A DNA stretch of 13,311 bases. It comes from WQUF01 sp031549885 (GTDB lineage: Bacteria; Bacillota; Clostridia; Clostridiales; Clostridiaceae). The notes beneath the pieces are model-generated. The model did not search any database. It saw only the letters and a list, made by a program, of their open reading frames with translations, and was not told the origin of the DNA. Below are positions 1-7,359 of the stretch, one piece after another. The position numbers were made by a program, and so were the translations under genes. Location: positions 1 through 13,311 of the forward strand of contig JAVBPD010000146.1 of the NCBI GenBank assembly GCA_031549885.1, in the 5' to 3' direction. Position 1 is the stretch's first letter. Every line of letters starts with the position of its first letter.

Positions 1-1670
1 CTGTTATCGATCTTATCAATTTTTACATCTTTATGGAGAGTAAAATTTATTTCAGAATTCTCTTTATTAAATTCATCTTTAATAATAATTAAATCGAAAT
101 TATTATGAATTATTAAAGTACGTTTATGTATGAATGGATAATACCCATCATGAGAACCAGTTATTATAATAAAGTTATCATTATTAATATAATTTTTTTC
201 AATTATATTCGCTTTTTTAGACCACAAAAATGAACCTTCAATTTTAGATTGTGATTTACCATTATAGTTTAAAGTATTATGAACTTCAGTACTTCTAAAA
301 TAATCCCTAAAATCTCTTTTTATATTATAAACGTATGTTCCAGGATCGATAAAAATTGGCAAATTATCTTTAACATAACAAATTGATAAACAATCTGCAT
401 GCCCATGTGCTGCTATTTTATCAAAACCTAAATTAGCAATATCAAATAATAATAAATTATTATTATTTCTATATATAAAATAACCACTTAATTCAAAAAA
501 ATTTATTTTGTCATAAATATATTTTTGTAAATCATCAAATTTTAAAATTTTCCAAAATATAAATTCACTTATATTGTTTTCAATAGTCAGATTCTTGCTA
601 AAATAAATTGACCCAAATTGCAATATATATTCATAATAATTATAATTTGACCCCGACAAATTTATAATCTTAGCATCATCACTATCACCAAATTCTAAGA
701 AACTTTTATCATATTTTAAATATCCTAAAAATTCAATACTCTTCATTAGTAAATTTTCATGTAACGCATTTTCATTTATAGACTTCAAGAAGCAATTATA
801 TTGTAACCATATATCTACTACAAAAGCATGGTAATGTGTTGCATGTTCTTTATTAACTCCATCTTCATAAAATTGTTTAACCAACTCTCTATTTAAAATT
901 TCATATCCTGTTTTAAACCAATTATTGTCAAATACTGGATTTATTATATATCCAATTAATGAAGAAATTGCCGATTCCACTATTAAATGATTATTAGCGG
1001 ATGAATATCTCGAAAAATTTTTTGTAACATATTCAATAGAATTTATAATGCTCTTTAATAAATCATTTTTGAATTTATTATCATCATTGTCCTTAATAAT
1101 AGAATAAATTAAAAGCCATTGATAAGCTCTTATAGATATTTCCATTGATGACGACCAATTAACACCTTTTAAAAAAGAATTTTTTTCAATCCAATCGTAA
1201 AATAATTTTTTTAAATTTTCATAACTTTTAAGTTCATTATCCCTAATTGATTTTAAAAATAATGGTGGTAAAAATATATGTCTATTTAATTCCCATATCT
1301 GCCTTATTTCCCCTATTGAATCATTATTTTTATATTCGATGTCAAATGAGAATTTTTCTTTATTCCATTCAATTTTATTAAATCCATGCCAACTAAATTC
1401 TTTTTCCAGATCCACTTCTAAATTAAATATTTTAACTTTATTAAAATAACTAGGATTCATTTTTGAAAAATCCCATAATATTTGTATATTTTTATTTAAA
1501 ATATTAATTTTCTTGTCATCAATTCTATTAGTAAAAATATCATTAATAGTAATTTCGTTTCTAAACTTAACTTTATAAACCTTTATTTTCAATTTTTGGT
1601 TTATTCTATAAAATATTTCTTTAACTGTCATTGACTTCACTCTTGAATAAATCCATTTAATATTGCTCAT
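1..1670 (-). CDS. Heparinase II/III family polysaccharide lyase (C-terminus cut by the window edge)
   Basis: Translating the complement from the ATG at 1670 gives 556 open codons running off the left edge. The N-terminal part carries the helical-domain signature EIRQIWELNRH. The C-terminal part has the ordered landmarks of the heparinase II/III fold: HGHAD at residues 422-426, a DPGTY segment at about 442-446, FRSTEVHNT at 458-466, SHDGY at 506-510, and FTLHKDV near 543-549. Known members cleave uronic-acid-containing glycans by beta-elimination. No signal peptide is visible, as is common for the copies found in exopolysaccharide clusters. An in-frame TAG lies just upstream of the ATG, so this is the earliest start; AAGGA lies about 13 nt upstream. 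It starts 22 bp after the acetyltransferase stop, so it is part of the polysaccharide operon. The visible part probably lacks only the last few dozen residues. Family assignment is firm; the substrate is inferred. Confidence 0.9.
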   Translation of the reverse strand, partial: MSNIKWIYSRVKSMTVKEIFYRINQKLKIKVYKVKFRNEITINDIFTNRIDDKKINILNKNIQILWDFSKMNPSYFNKVKIFNLEVDLEKEFSWHGFNKIEWNKEKFSFDIEYKNNDSIGEIRQIWELNRHIFLPPLFLKSIRDNELKSYENLKKLFYDWIEKNSFLKGVNWSSSMEISIRAYQWLLIYSIIKDNDDNKFKNDLLKSIINSIEYVTKNFSRYSSANNHLIVESAISSLIGYIINPVFDNNWFKTGYEILNRELVKQFYEDGVNKEHATHYHAFVVDIWLQYNCFLKSINENALHENLLMKSIEFLGYLKYDKSFLEFGDSDDAKIINLSGSNYNYYEYILQFGSIYFSKNLTIENNISEFIFWKILKFDDLQKYIYDKINFFELSGYFIYRNNNNLLLFDIANLGFDKIAAHGHADCLSICYVKDNLPIFIDPGTYVYNIKRDFRDYFRSTEVHNTLNYNGKSQSKIEGSFLWSKKANIIEKNYINNDNFIIITGSHDGYYPFIHKRTLIIHNNFDLIIIKDEFNKENSEINFTLHKDVKIDKIDN

Positions 1671-1692
1671 GATATTCTATAATTCCTTATGA

Positions 1693-2121
1693 TTAAATTA
1701 CTAAATTATTAATTATTTTTGCTGGAACTCCAGCTACAATAGTATTACTTGGTACATCTTTAAGAACTACTGCATTTGCACCAATTATTGAATTATTACC
1801 AATTTTTATATTACCTAATATTTTAGCACCTGCTCCTATATAAACATTATCACCAATTATAGGAAGTTCTTTTTGTTTGCTTCTTCCCCCAATAGTAACT
1901 TGCTGTGATATTGTGCAATTTTTTCCGATTATAGCTTTTTTATGTATTACAACTCCAATTCCTCCATATCCAAATTTTGTTCCTTTAGCTATTGAACATT
2001 CAAATGGAATTGATGAATTATATATTAAAAATATTAATAGTTTTATAATTTTAGGAATTAGAGGTATTTTTAATAAATATAATTTTCTTTCTATGTTGTA
2101 GAAAAATATGGCATTAATCAT
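1693..2121 (-). CDS. Hexapeptide-repeat (left-handed beta-helix) O-acetyltransferase, serine acetyltransferase-like
   Basis: The 142-residue protein has a short hydrophobic N-terminus (about 20-35). From about residue 43 it shows isoleucine-rich hexapeptide repeats (IHKKAIIGKNCTI, IIGDNVYIGAGAKI, KIGNNSIIGANAVV), closing with AGVPAKII at 130-137. His60 in GVVIH sits where the catalytic histidine lies in CysE/WcaB-like enzymes. It is much shorter than true serine acetyltransferases, which carry a large helical N-terminal domain, so it fits the short acetyltransferases of capsule clusters that put acetyl groups from acetyl-CoA on a sugar or repeat unit. The ATG has a good GAAAGG site 9 nt upstream. 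A heparinase-family gene follows at 22 bp. The acceptor sugar cannot be told from the sequence. Confidence 0.85.
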   Translation of the reverse strand: MINAIFFYNIERKLYLLKIPLIPKIIKLLIFLIYNSSIPFECSIAKGTKFGYGGIGVVIHKKAIIGKNCTISQQVTIGGRSKQKELPIIGDNVYIGAGAKILGNIKIGNNSIIGANAVVLKDVPSNTIVAGVPAKIINNLVI

Positions 2122-2292
2122 TATATTTTACCTTTCTTAAAACTAATTTTAGAAAACACTTCGAAATAAGAATAAATGGTATTAATTAAACTCTTAAAAC
2201 AATTCACTATTTATGCCAAAAATCAAATTAATATTAAATTTTTTATATTGTTTCGATAATGCATTACATTATTCTATACTTTTTAAAAATAT

Positions 2293-3348
2293 TTAAAACA
2301 TATCACAATATACTTCATCTAAACATTTAATAAAATTATCCGAAGAGAATTTTTTACTTTTTTTGATGTTATTACTATAAATTCTATCTCTCATATACTT
2401 ATCTGCCTTTAACTTTAGTATATTATCGACTATTGCTTTCTTGTTACCAGCTTCGACAACATACCCATTTTCCCCATTTGAAACCAATTCAGGTATACTT
2501 CCTTTATCATATCCAATTACAGGTATACCTAGACTAAACGCTTCTATTAAATAAATGCCAAATGATTCATAATAAGAAGGCGCAATTAAAAGTTGTGTTG
2601 AATTTAAAACTCTATCTTTTACTTCGCCTGATATCCACCCCAAAAAATTTGTAATATGAAATAAGTTTTTTTTCTTCAAAATATTTTTAATTTTATCATT
2701 ATCACCATAACCAGCAATAATAAATTTAATACCTTTTATATCTTTCATTAATTCTATAATATCTATAAAATCATATATTCCTCTTTCTTTACAGAATTTT
2801 GCCATGTATAGTATGTTAAAACAACCATCATAATTTTTATTATTACTAAAATTTGTAATATCTATTCCATTATATACTCTAATAATCTTATCTTTTTTAA
2901 TACCAATATGAGCATATAACTCATCTATTAAAAAATCAGCAACAACAATAACCTTATCAGCTTTATTAAAAGAATATTTAATGAGCCTTTTCATAAAACT
3001 AATTTGTGAATCATAAAAATCAAAAAATTTTCCACTATGTAAGTGTATTATTAATTTTTGTTTTTTAGATAAAAAAATGAAAAAAAACAATTTCCTATAA
3101 AAACTTCCATAAGAAGATAAGTTAATATGAATTAAATTTGGATTTTCTTTATGCATTATTTTTATAAACTTAAAAATTGATTTTAAAAAGGTAAAAATTC
3201 TTTTTTTTCCATAAGTATTTAATATTATAAATTTATATTTTAAATTTATATTTGAGTTATAAATACTTTCAACAACAGAGGATATGCCCCCCTTCTGTCC
3301 AATTCCAGGACCAATTATTAATATCTTTTTAGGATCTGTCATCAGCAT
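2293..3348 (-). CDS. Family 4 glycosyltransferase (GT-B fold)
   Basis: The 351-residue protein starts with the N-terminal Rossmann strand KKILIIGPGIGQKGGISSVV; GGIS at 20-23 is the usual donor-side glycine loop. The C-terminal half has VYNGID at 158-163, the strand FIIAGYGDND at 209-218, and the EX7E signature in PSYYESFGIYLIEA (Glu261 and Glu269), followed by GIPVIGYDKGSIPELV. These define a retaining GT4 enzyme, which would add a sugar from a nucleotide donor to the growing lipid-linked repeat unit on the cytoplasmic face. AAGGAGG lies 5 nt before the first ATG and 11 nt before a second one (residue 3), so either may be used. It lies 40 bp after the polymerase gene, and a 171-bp gap follows. 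Donor and linkage are unknown. Confidence 0.92.
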   Translation of the reverse strand: MLMTDPKKILIIGPGIGQKGGISSVVESIYNSNINLKYKFIILNTYGKKRIFTFLKSIFKFIKIMHKENPNLIHINLSSYGSFYRKLFFFIFLSKKQKLIIHLHSGKFFDFYDSQISFMKRLIKYSFNKADKVIVVADFLIDELYAHIGIKKDKIIRVYNGIDITNFSNNKNYDGCFNILYMAKFCKERGIYDFIDIIELMKDIKGIKFIIAGYGDNDKIKNILKKKNLFHITNFLGWISGEVKDRVLNSTQLLIAPSYYESFGIYLIEAFSLGIPVIGYDKGSIPELVSNGENGYVVEAGNKKAIVDNILKLKADKYMRDRIYSNNIKKSKKFSSDNFIKCLDEVYCDMF

Positions 3349-3388
3349 GAAAACCTCCTTAATTTATAGATCTTTATTATTAGCATCT

Positions 3389-4621
3389 TTATTTTTTCTT
3401 GGAAATCCCATAATTTATTCCATATATTACCGCAAAAAATGTACCCGCCATAGGAGTTAAAAGAACATGTCCACCAAAAAATGATATAAATAAAATACTT
3501 AAATAAGATATCATATATGTTTTATTAATTTTACACTTATTTTTTAAATTTAAAAAATAAGTATATATTGGCTTAAGCAACAAAACTAAGATTATTAAAC
3601 CAGCAATAACTCCATAGAAATAAATAATATCAAATATATCCATTTCAATCACTGCATGCCCTGTTAAAAAAGAATTTATATTATTAAAACCATTTATATA
3701 ACCATTGCCACTAAAAAAAAGTAATATATTATTCGAAAAAAATTTATAAGATTCAACTAATGTTTTATTTCTACTACTTAATATAAAACTTATAAAGTCT
3801 AAATTTGAAAAAAAATAATTCCACCTTAATACTATTGTATTTTTAAAATAGCCCCAAATAAATTTATAAATAAATAACATTATAGATATAGAAATAGATA
3901 AGAAAATTATCTTTTTAAATTCAAATTTCTTTTCGACTCTGAAAAAAAATAAATACATACCTGTTACTAAAATAGCACCAGAAACTGCAGTTTTTGTTCC
4001 TAATAAAAAACAAGCTATAAAAACCTGAAAAAAGCAATATAAATACTTATAATTTTTTTCAACTTTATATATTTTATCTATTATAAATGGGATAGAAGAT
4101 ACTAAAATAGCAGTAACAGCATTTTGTTCAAGAAATAAACCTTTATATCCAACACTCTGATAAGTATAAGCACCAATATTAAGAATTCTACTTAATATTA
4201 TAACGATACTTATACAGCTAGTAGAAAAAATAACTAATTCTAATAATCTATCAACATCTAATAAATGAAAGTTCTCTATTATAATTAATAATAAAATTAT
4301 TGTATACATTATTTTCATCAAAAAGTTTATTTCTAAAAAAATATTTTTTAAATTTATGTCATAAAAAAACATAAAGATAATTTGCTGTATGATTAAAAAA
4401 AGCAATCCAAACATTTTTAATAATAAATTTTTACTTCGTTTATTAAAATATAAAAGAATCATAAAAAATAGCAAAAAAATTCTAATAACATTACCAAAGG
4501 TGACATTTGAATTACTTTTAAAAATAATTACTTGTATTCCATTTAAAATATCAATATATGGTGTAATAAATATTAATAAATAAATATACTTGGTTGTAAT
4601 ATTATTCATGTCTCTTAGCAT
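3389..4621 (-). CDS. Wzy-like O-antigen/capsule polymerase or ligase, polytopic membrane protein
   Basis: The 410-residue protein is almost entirely hydrophobic helices, about ten or more by eye, split by lysine-rich loops. The arrangement fits O-antigen polymerases/ligases: a central segment with FLEQNAVTAILVSS and LLGTKTAVSGAILV, then a large loop (about 285-335) containing SSRNKTL and FFSGNGYINGF, then EMDIFDIIYFYGVIAGLII. Sequence conservation in this family is poor, so the call rests on topology, the SSRN/GNG loop pattern and context. Its likely role is joining lipid-linked repeat units at the outer face of the membrane. The first ATG begins 2 nt after the TAA of the upstream dehydrogenase gene with no clear ribosome site; a second ATG at 4609 (residue 5) is equally possible. 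The position suggests translational coupling. Confidence 0.8.
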   Translation of the reverse strand: MLRDMNNITTKYIYLLIFITPYIDILNGIQVIIFKSNSNVTFGNVIRIFLLFFMILLYFNKRSKNLLLKMFGLLFLIIQQIIFMFFYDINLKNIFLEINFLMKIMYTIILLLIIIENFHLLDVDRLLELVIFSTSCISIVIILSRILNIGAYTYQSVGYKGLFLEQNAVTAILVSSIPFIIDKIYKVEKNYKYLYCFFQVFIACFLLGTKTAVSGAILVTGMYLFFFRVEKKFEFKKIIFLSISISIMLFIYKFIWGYFKNTIVLRWNYFFSNLDFISFILSSRNKTLVESYKFFSNNILLFFSGNGYINGFNNINSFLTGHAVIEMDIFDIIYFYGVIAGLIILVLLLKPIYTYFLNLKNKCKINKTYMISYLSILFISFFGGHVLLTPMAGTFFAVIYGINYGISKKK

Positions 4622-4623
4622 TC

Positions 4624-5850
4624 TTATAATTTATAAACTTTATCAAAAGCCATTATGTTTTTAGTATCTAATATAATTTTATCTTCTAATTTTTCAATAT
4701 TCTCAATTAAGTGATTATGCGCAACTAATATTACAACTAAATCAATATTGTATAAAAATTCATTGAATGACAATAACTGGTTTTTCACAACTGCATTTTC
4801 TAACATTGGATCATATACTTTTATACCATTGGATAAATATTTTTCAAATCTATTCAATATTTGCAAAGTTGGACTTTCTCTAATATCATCAACATTTTCC
4901 TTATATGTGATACCATATAATCCCACTCTCGATAAACTTTCAATTTTATTTTCTTCCATCACATCTCTAATTCTATCAATAACATAATCAGGCATACTTT
5001 CATTTACATTTCTTGCAGCTAAAATTATATTAACTAAGTCTGGATAATCACCAACTAGAAACCATGGGTCAACTGAAATACAATGCCCTCCCACACCAGG
5101 ACCAGGCTTTAAAATATTAACACGCGGATGAGTATTTGCAGTTTTTATTAATTCATAAACATTAATATTTTCTCTGTTACATATCTTCACAAGTTCATTA
5201 GCAAAAGCAATATTAATATCTCTATATGTGTTTTCAACCACCTTGCTCAATTCCGCAGTTTTTATATCTGTTGTTACTATTTCTGCTTTACAAAACGATT
5301 TATACCAAGATTTAACTTCTTCAGCAACAGCTTGGTCATCAGAACCAATAGTTCTAGGATTATTTATAAGTTCAAAAATGGTTTTACCAGGTATTATCCT
5401 CTCAGGCGCATGTGCAACGAAAATTTCTTTATTCATCGTATCTTTACATTCTTCTATTAATGGTTGTACATATTTATTAATTGTACCTGGTGATATTGTA
5501 GACTCAATTACAATTATTGTATTATTTTCACAAATACTTAATATTCTTTTTACTGCTAATATTACAAAATTAGGATCTATTCTTTTACTTCTACTTTCAT
5601 ATGGTGTTGGTACAGTTACAATGTATTTATTTGATTTTATATATTGTGTCGTAAATTTTATATCATTTTCTTTGGCTTTGTTAAATATTTCTAACATTCC
5701 CTCTTCACAAAATGGAAGTTCATTATTTTGTAAACCAATTACAACTTTTTCATTAATATCTGTACCAATAACTTTGAATCCATTTGAAGCAAATATTAAA
5801 CTTGTCGGAAGGCCAATATAACCAAGTCCAATAACATTTATCTCTTGCAT
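4624..5850 (-). CDS. wecC: UDP-N-acetyl-D-mannosamine dehydrogenase-like nucleotide-sugar dehydrogenase
   Basis: An N-terminal NAD-binding motif, INVIGLGYIGLP, lies at residues 4-15, followed by acidic TDIN after the second strand. The middle shows ESTISPGT and VAHAPERIIPG, and the catalytic cysteine (Cys257) lies in GPGVGGHCISVDPWF. The PERIIPG and GHCISVDPWF wording is that of the WecC branch (oxidation of UDP-ManNAc to UDP-ManNAcA with two NAD+) rather than UDP-glucose dehydrogenase; a related UDP-HexNAc substrate is possible. The reading frame opens with a GTG at 5859, but that GTG abuts the ribosome site. The ATG at 5850 is 9 nt from GGAGA and is preferred, giving 408 residues. The gene is 38 bp downstream of the priming transferase and nearly touches the polymerase gene. 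No epimerase to make UDP-ManNAc is in view. Confidence 0.9.
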   Translation of the reverse strand: MQEINVIGLGYIGLPTSLIFASNGFKVIGTDINEKVVIGLQNNELPFCEEGMLEIFNKAKENDIKFTTQYIKSNKYIVTVPTPYESRSKRIDPNFVILAVKRILSICENNTIIVIESTISPGTINKYVQPLIEECKDTMNKEIFVAHAPERIIPGKTIFELINNPRTIGSDDQAVAEEVKSWYKSFCKAEIVTTDIKTAELSKVVENTYRDINIAFANELVKICNRENINVYELIKTANTHPRVNILKPGPGVGGHCISVDPWFLVGDYPDLVNIILAARNVNESMPDYVIDRIRDVMEENKIESLSRVGLYGITYKENVDDIRESPTLQILNRFEKYLSNGIKVYDPMLENAVVKNQLLSFNEFLYNIDLVVILVAHNHLIENIEKLEDKIILDTKNIMAFDKVYKL

Positions 5851-5888
5851 TTTATGCACTCTCCATTTTAAAATATTTCTAGCATCAT

Positions 5889-6554
5889 TTATTTTCCATT
5901 TCCCCCAATTAAAGGTTCGATGGTATGTACAATAATTTTCATATCTTCTTTTAAGCTTATCTTCTCACAGTATTCCAAATCCATTTTAAGCCTATTTTCA
6001 AAGCTCACATCATTTCTCCCACTTACCTGCCAAAGCCCTGTAACTCCTGGTTTTACTTTAATTATTTCATCAAAGCATTCCCCCATATCTTCCTTTTCGG
6101 ACCAAAGATAAGGTCTAGGACCAACGACGCTCATTTCCCCTTTTATAACATTTATAAATTGTGGAAATTCATCTAAGCTTAATTTTCTGATAAGTTGTCC
6201 AGTTTTTGTTACCCTGGGATCATTTTCTAATTTTTTATTTTTAGTGTATTCTTCTCTAATTGCTTCATCTTCTTCCATCAATTTTTCTAAAACTTTTTCT
6301 GCGTCTTTCATCATTGAATTAAATTTATATATTTTTATAGGTTTTCCGTTTTTCCCAATTCTTCTCTGTGTAAAAAATATTTTGTTTTTTTCTTTATTTT
6401 TAATATTTAAAAAAATTATAAAAAATAAAATAGGTATTAATAAAATTATTCCTGCCATTCCAAAAGCGATGTCAAATGCTCTTTTTGAAAAATATGATCT
6501 TATCTCCTGAGACTTTATGACTTCCATATCTAATAGTTCAGAAGATTGACTCAT
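5889..6554 (-). CDS. Initiating sugar-phosphate transferase (undecaprenyl-phosphate polyprenol phosphotransferase, WcaJ/PglC-type)
   Basis: The 221-residue protein has the compact core of the bacterial sugar transferase family: KRAFDIAFG at 24-32, one hydrophobic segment at about 33-50 (a re-entrant helix in characterised members), FTQRRIGKNGKPIKIYKFNSM at 61-81, SLDEFPQ with the Asp-Glu catalytic pair at 128-129, GPRP at 145-148, and KPGVTGLWQVSGR at 168-180. The usual KFRSM is KFNSM here. The family transfers a sugar-1-phosphate from a UDP-sugar to undecaprenyl phosphate, the first step of repeat-unit synthesis; the sugar is not predictable. It lacks the extra N-terminal membrane domain of the long WbaP/WcaJ type. 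AGAGGTGG lies 6 nt before the ATG. It is the first large gene after the promoter and overlaps a 39-codon ORF. Confidence 0.93.
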   Translation of the reverse strand: MSQSSELLDMEVIKSQEIRSYFSKRAFDIAFGMAGIILLIPILFFIIFLNIKNKEKNKIFFTQRRIGKNGKPIKIYKFNSMMKDAEKVLEKLMEEDEAIREEYTKNKKLENDPRVTKTGQLIRKLSLDEFPQFINVIKGEMSVVGPRPYLWSEKEDMGECFDEIIKVKPGVTGLWQVSGRNDVSFENRLKMDLEYCEKISLKEDMKIIVHTIEPLIGGNGK

Positions 6555-6657
6555 TATAAACCACCTCTTTCCTATTAAAAATGAAATAAAACTTTGTTAA
6601 CATAAGCGTAAATATTAAAGCAGCTATACCACACATCCTCTTCAAATATTTATACAT
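6538..6657 (-). CDS. Predicted 39-aa single-pass membrane peptide, translationally coupled to the sugar transferase
   Basis: A short ORF starts at ATG 6657 and ends at TGA 6538. AGAGGA lies 6 nt before the ATG, as good a ribosome site as that of any large gene here. The peptide begins with a basic stretch (MYKYLKR), followed by one hydrophobic span of about 18 residues (CGIAALIFTLML, then KFYFIF) and a polar tail (NRKEVVYNESIF). Its last 17 nt overlap the start of the priming transferase in another frame, and the ribosome site of that gene lies within this ORF, so the two could be translationally coupled. It lies between a strong promoter and the operon. I recognise no family. It may be a real small membrane protein, a leader peptide, or chance; the combination of ribosome site, topology and overlap favours a translated product. 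Confidence 0.55.
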   Translation of the reverse strand: MYKYLKRMCGIAALIFTLMLTKFYFIFNRKEVVYNESIF

Positions 6658-6730
6658 TTACTTTCCTCTTTCAAATACAATAATTTATCTATGGTTTTTA
6701 AATAAATTATTTTAAATATTTAGATTACTA

Positions 6731-6761
6731 TGATAAAAGCTTTATTTCTGAATTTTTATCA
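6731..6761 (-). promoter_or_regulatory. Stem-loop in the leader of the polysaccharide operon
   Basis: A perfect 8-bp inverted repeat (TGATAAAA / TTTTATCA) with a 15-nt loop lies in the untranslated leader between the promoter at 6795-6824 and the first small ORF at 6657. No run of U follows it, so it is not a simple terminator. The leader (about 130 nt) has no riboswitch consensus that I recognise. It could be a regulatory RNA structure or a chance AT-rich palindrome. Confidence 0.35.
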
Positions 6762-6794
6762 CACCCCTTTAACAATTTATCGATCATTTATCTT

Positions 6795-6824
6795 ATTATA
6801 CATTTTTTTGAAATAATTTGTCAA
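6795..6824 (-). promoter_or_regulatory. Sigma-A promoter of the surface polysaccharide operon
   Basis: On the minus strand, a perfect -35 box TTGACA (6819-6824) and a perfect -10 box TATAAT (6795-6800) are separated by 18 bp. The start of transcription would fall near 6788, leaving about 130 nt of leader before the small ORF and about 230 nt before the sugar transferase. This is the best promoter match in the window and separates the LCP-VanZ unit from the polysaccharide operon. Confidence 0.85.
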
Positions 6825-6833
6825 TATTTATTT

Positions 6834-6869
6834 AAATTAAATAAATTATGAAAGTATTTTATTTAATTT
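6834..6869. repeat. 12-bp perfect A/T inverted repeat between the VanZ-like gene and the operon promoter
   Basis: AAATTAAATAAA (6834-6845) and its exact reverse complement TTTATTTAATTT (6858-6869) flank a 12-nt spacer. The repeat begins 5 bp past the TAA of the VanZ-like gene and ends 9 bp before the -35 box. The stem contains no G or C, so as RNA it would be a weak terminator. As DNA it could act as an UP-like element or protein-binding palindrome for the promoter. In such AT-rich sequence a chance origin is possible, though 12 perfect pairs is long. Confidence 0.5.
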
Positions 6870-6874
6870 TATTA

Positions 6875-7345
6875 TTAAATATAAAATAATCCAATATTAA
6901 GTTTTGATCTATTTCTATAACATTTATACAAAACCACAACAAACAGCCCAATAAACACCCCACAAGAATCTATAAAAACATCTGCAGGTTTAGCGCCTCT
7001 TCCCATAACAAATAATTGATGGACCTCATCAGTTATGGCATATAAAACCCCTAACCCTTGAGAAAATATTATTTTTCTTTTTAAACCAATGCAAAATAGA
7101 CCTAAAAAGTTAAAAATCAACATACCCCCTATTAAATAAATGCTAAAATGAGCGCATTTTCTCACAACATGGTCTAATTCCTTTATTTCTTTTTTAGTTC
7201 CACCATCTTTATAAATTAATTTAGCTACTACATTTGTAAACTTACCGCTTAAACTCCCTGATTTCATAAAATTTTGATTTGAGAACAAAAAAACAATGCT
7301 CATCCAAATTAATAAAATGAAAGTGAGTTTTACCTTACGTTTCAC
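6875..7345 (-). CDS. VanZ family membrane protein
   Basis: The 156-residue protein shows the VanZ-like pattern: a first membrane helix at about 7-21 followed by FSNQ, then VRKCAHFSIYLIGGML at 61-76, YAITDEVHQLFVMGRGAKPADVFIDSCGVFIG at 102-133 (split here by motif: DEVHQ at 106-110, GR at 115-116, D122, D126), and a last helix at about 128-140. About four helices are expected. VanZ in the glycopeptide resistance cluster gives modest teicoplanin resistance, but chromosomal homologues like this are common in clostridia and lack a defined role, so resistance should not be assumed. The start is GTG, with GAAGG about 6 nt upstream. The gene follows the LCP stop codon by 14 bp, indicating one transcript with that gene and a shared envelope context. 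Confidence 0.88.
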   Translation of the reverse strand: MKRKVKLTFILLIWMSIVFLFSNQNFMKSGSLSGKFTNVVAKLIYKDGGTKKEIKELDHVVRKCAHFSIYLIGGMLIFNFLGLFCIGLKRKIIFSQGLGVLYAITDEVHQLFVMGRGAKPADVFIDSCGVFIGLFVVVLYKCYRNRSKLNIGLFYI

Positions 7346-7359
7346 GCCTACCTTCTATA

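Noticed and set aside
5228..5821. 197-codon open frame on the plus strand
   Set aside because: It lies antisense within the nucleotide-sugar dehydrogenase gene, has no family resemblance, and its hydrophobic composition is what antisense reading of AT-rich coding DNA gives. Other plus-strand frames in the window are rejected for the same reason.
5851..5859. GTG at 5859 as the start of the dehydrogenase
   Set aside because: The ribosome site GGAGA is directly adjacent to this GTG, leaving no spacing; the ATG at 5850 is 9 nt away and begins just before the NAD-binding strand.
6658..6794. Cyclic di-GMP, purine or other known riboswitch in the operon leader
   Set aside because: I searched by eye for conserved core sequences of common riboswitch classes and saw none; the region is too AT-rich and short of conserved loops to support a call.
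6875..7345. Glycopeptide resistance determinant
   Set aside because: The VanZ-like protein stands alone without vanA/vanH/vanX or a two-component system. Chromosomal VanZ homologues are common and do not by themselves indicate resistance.
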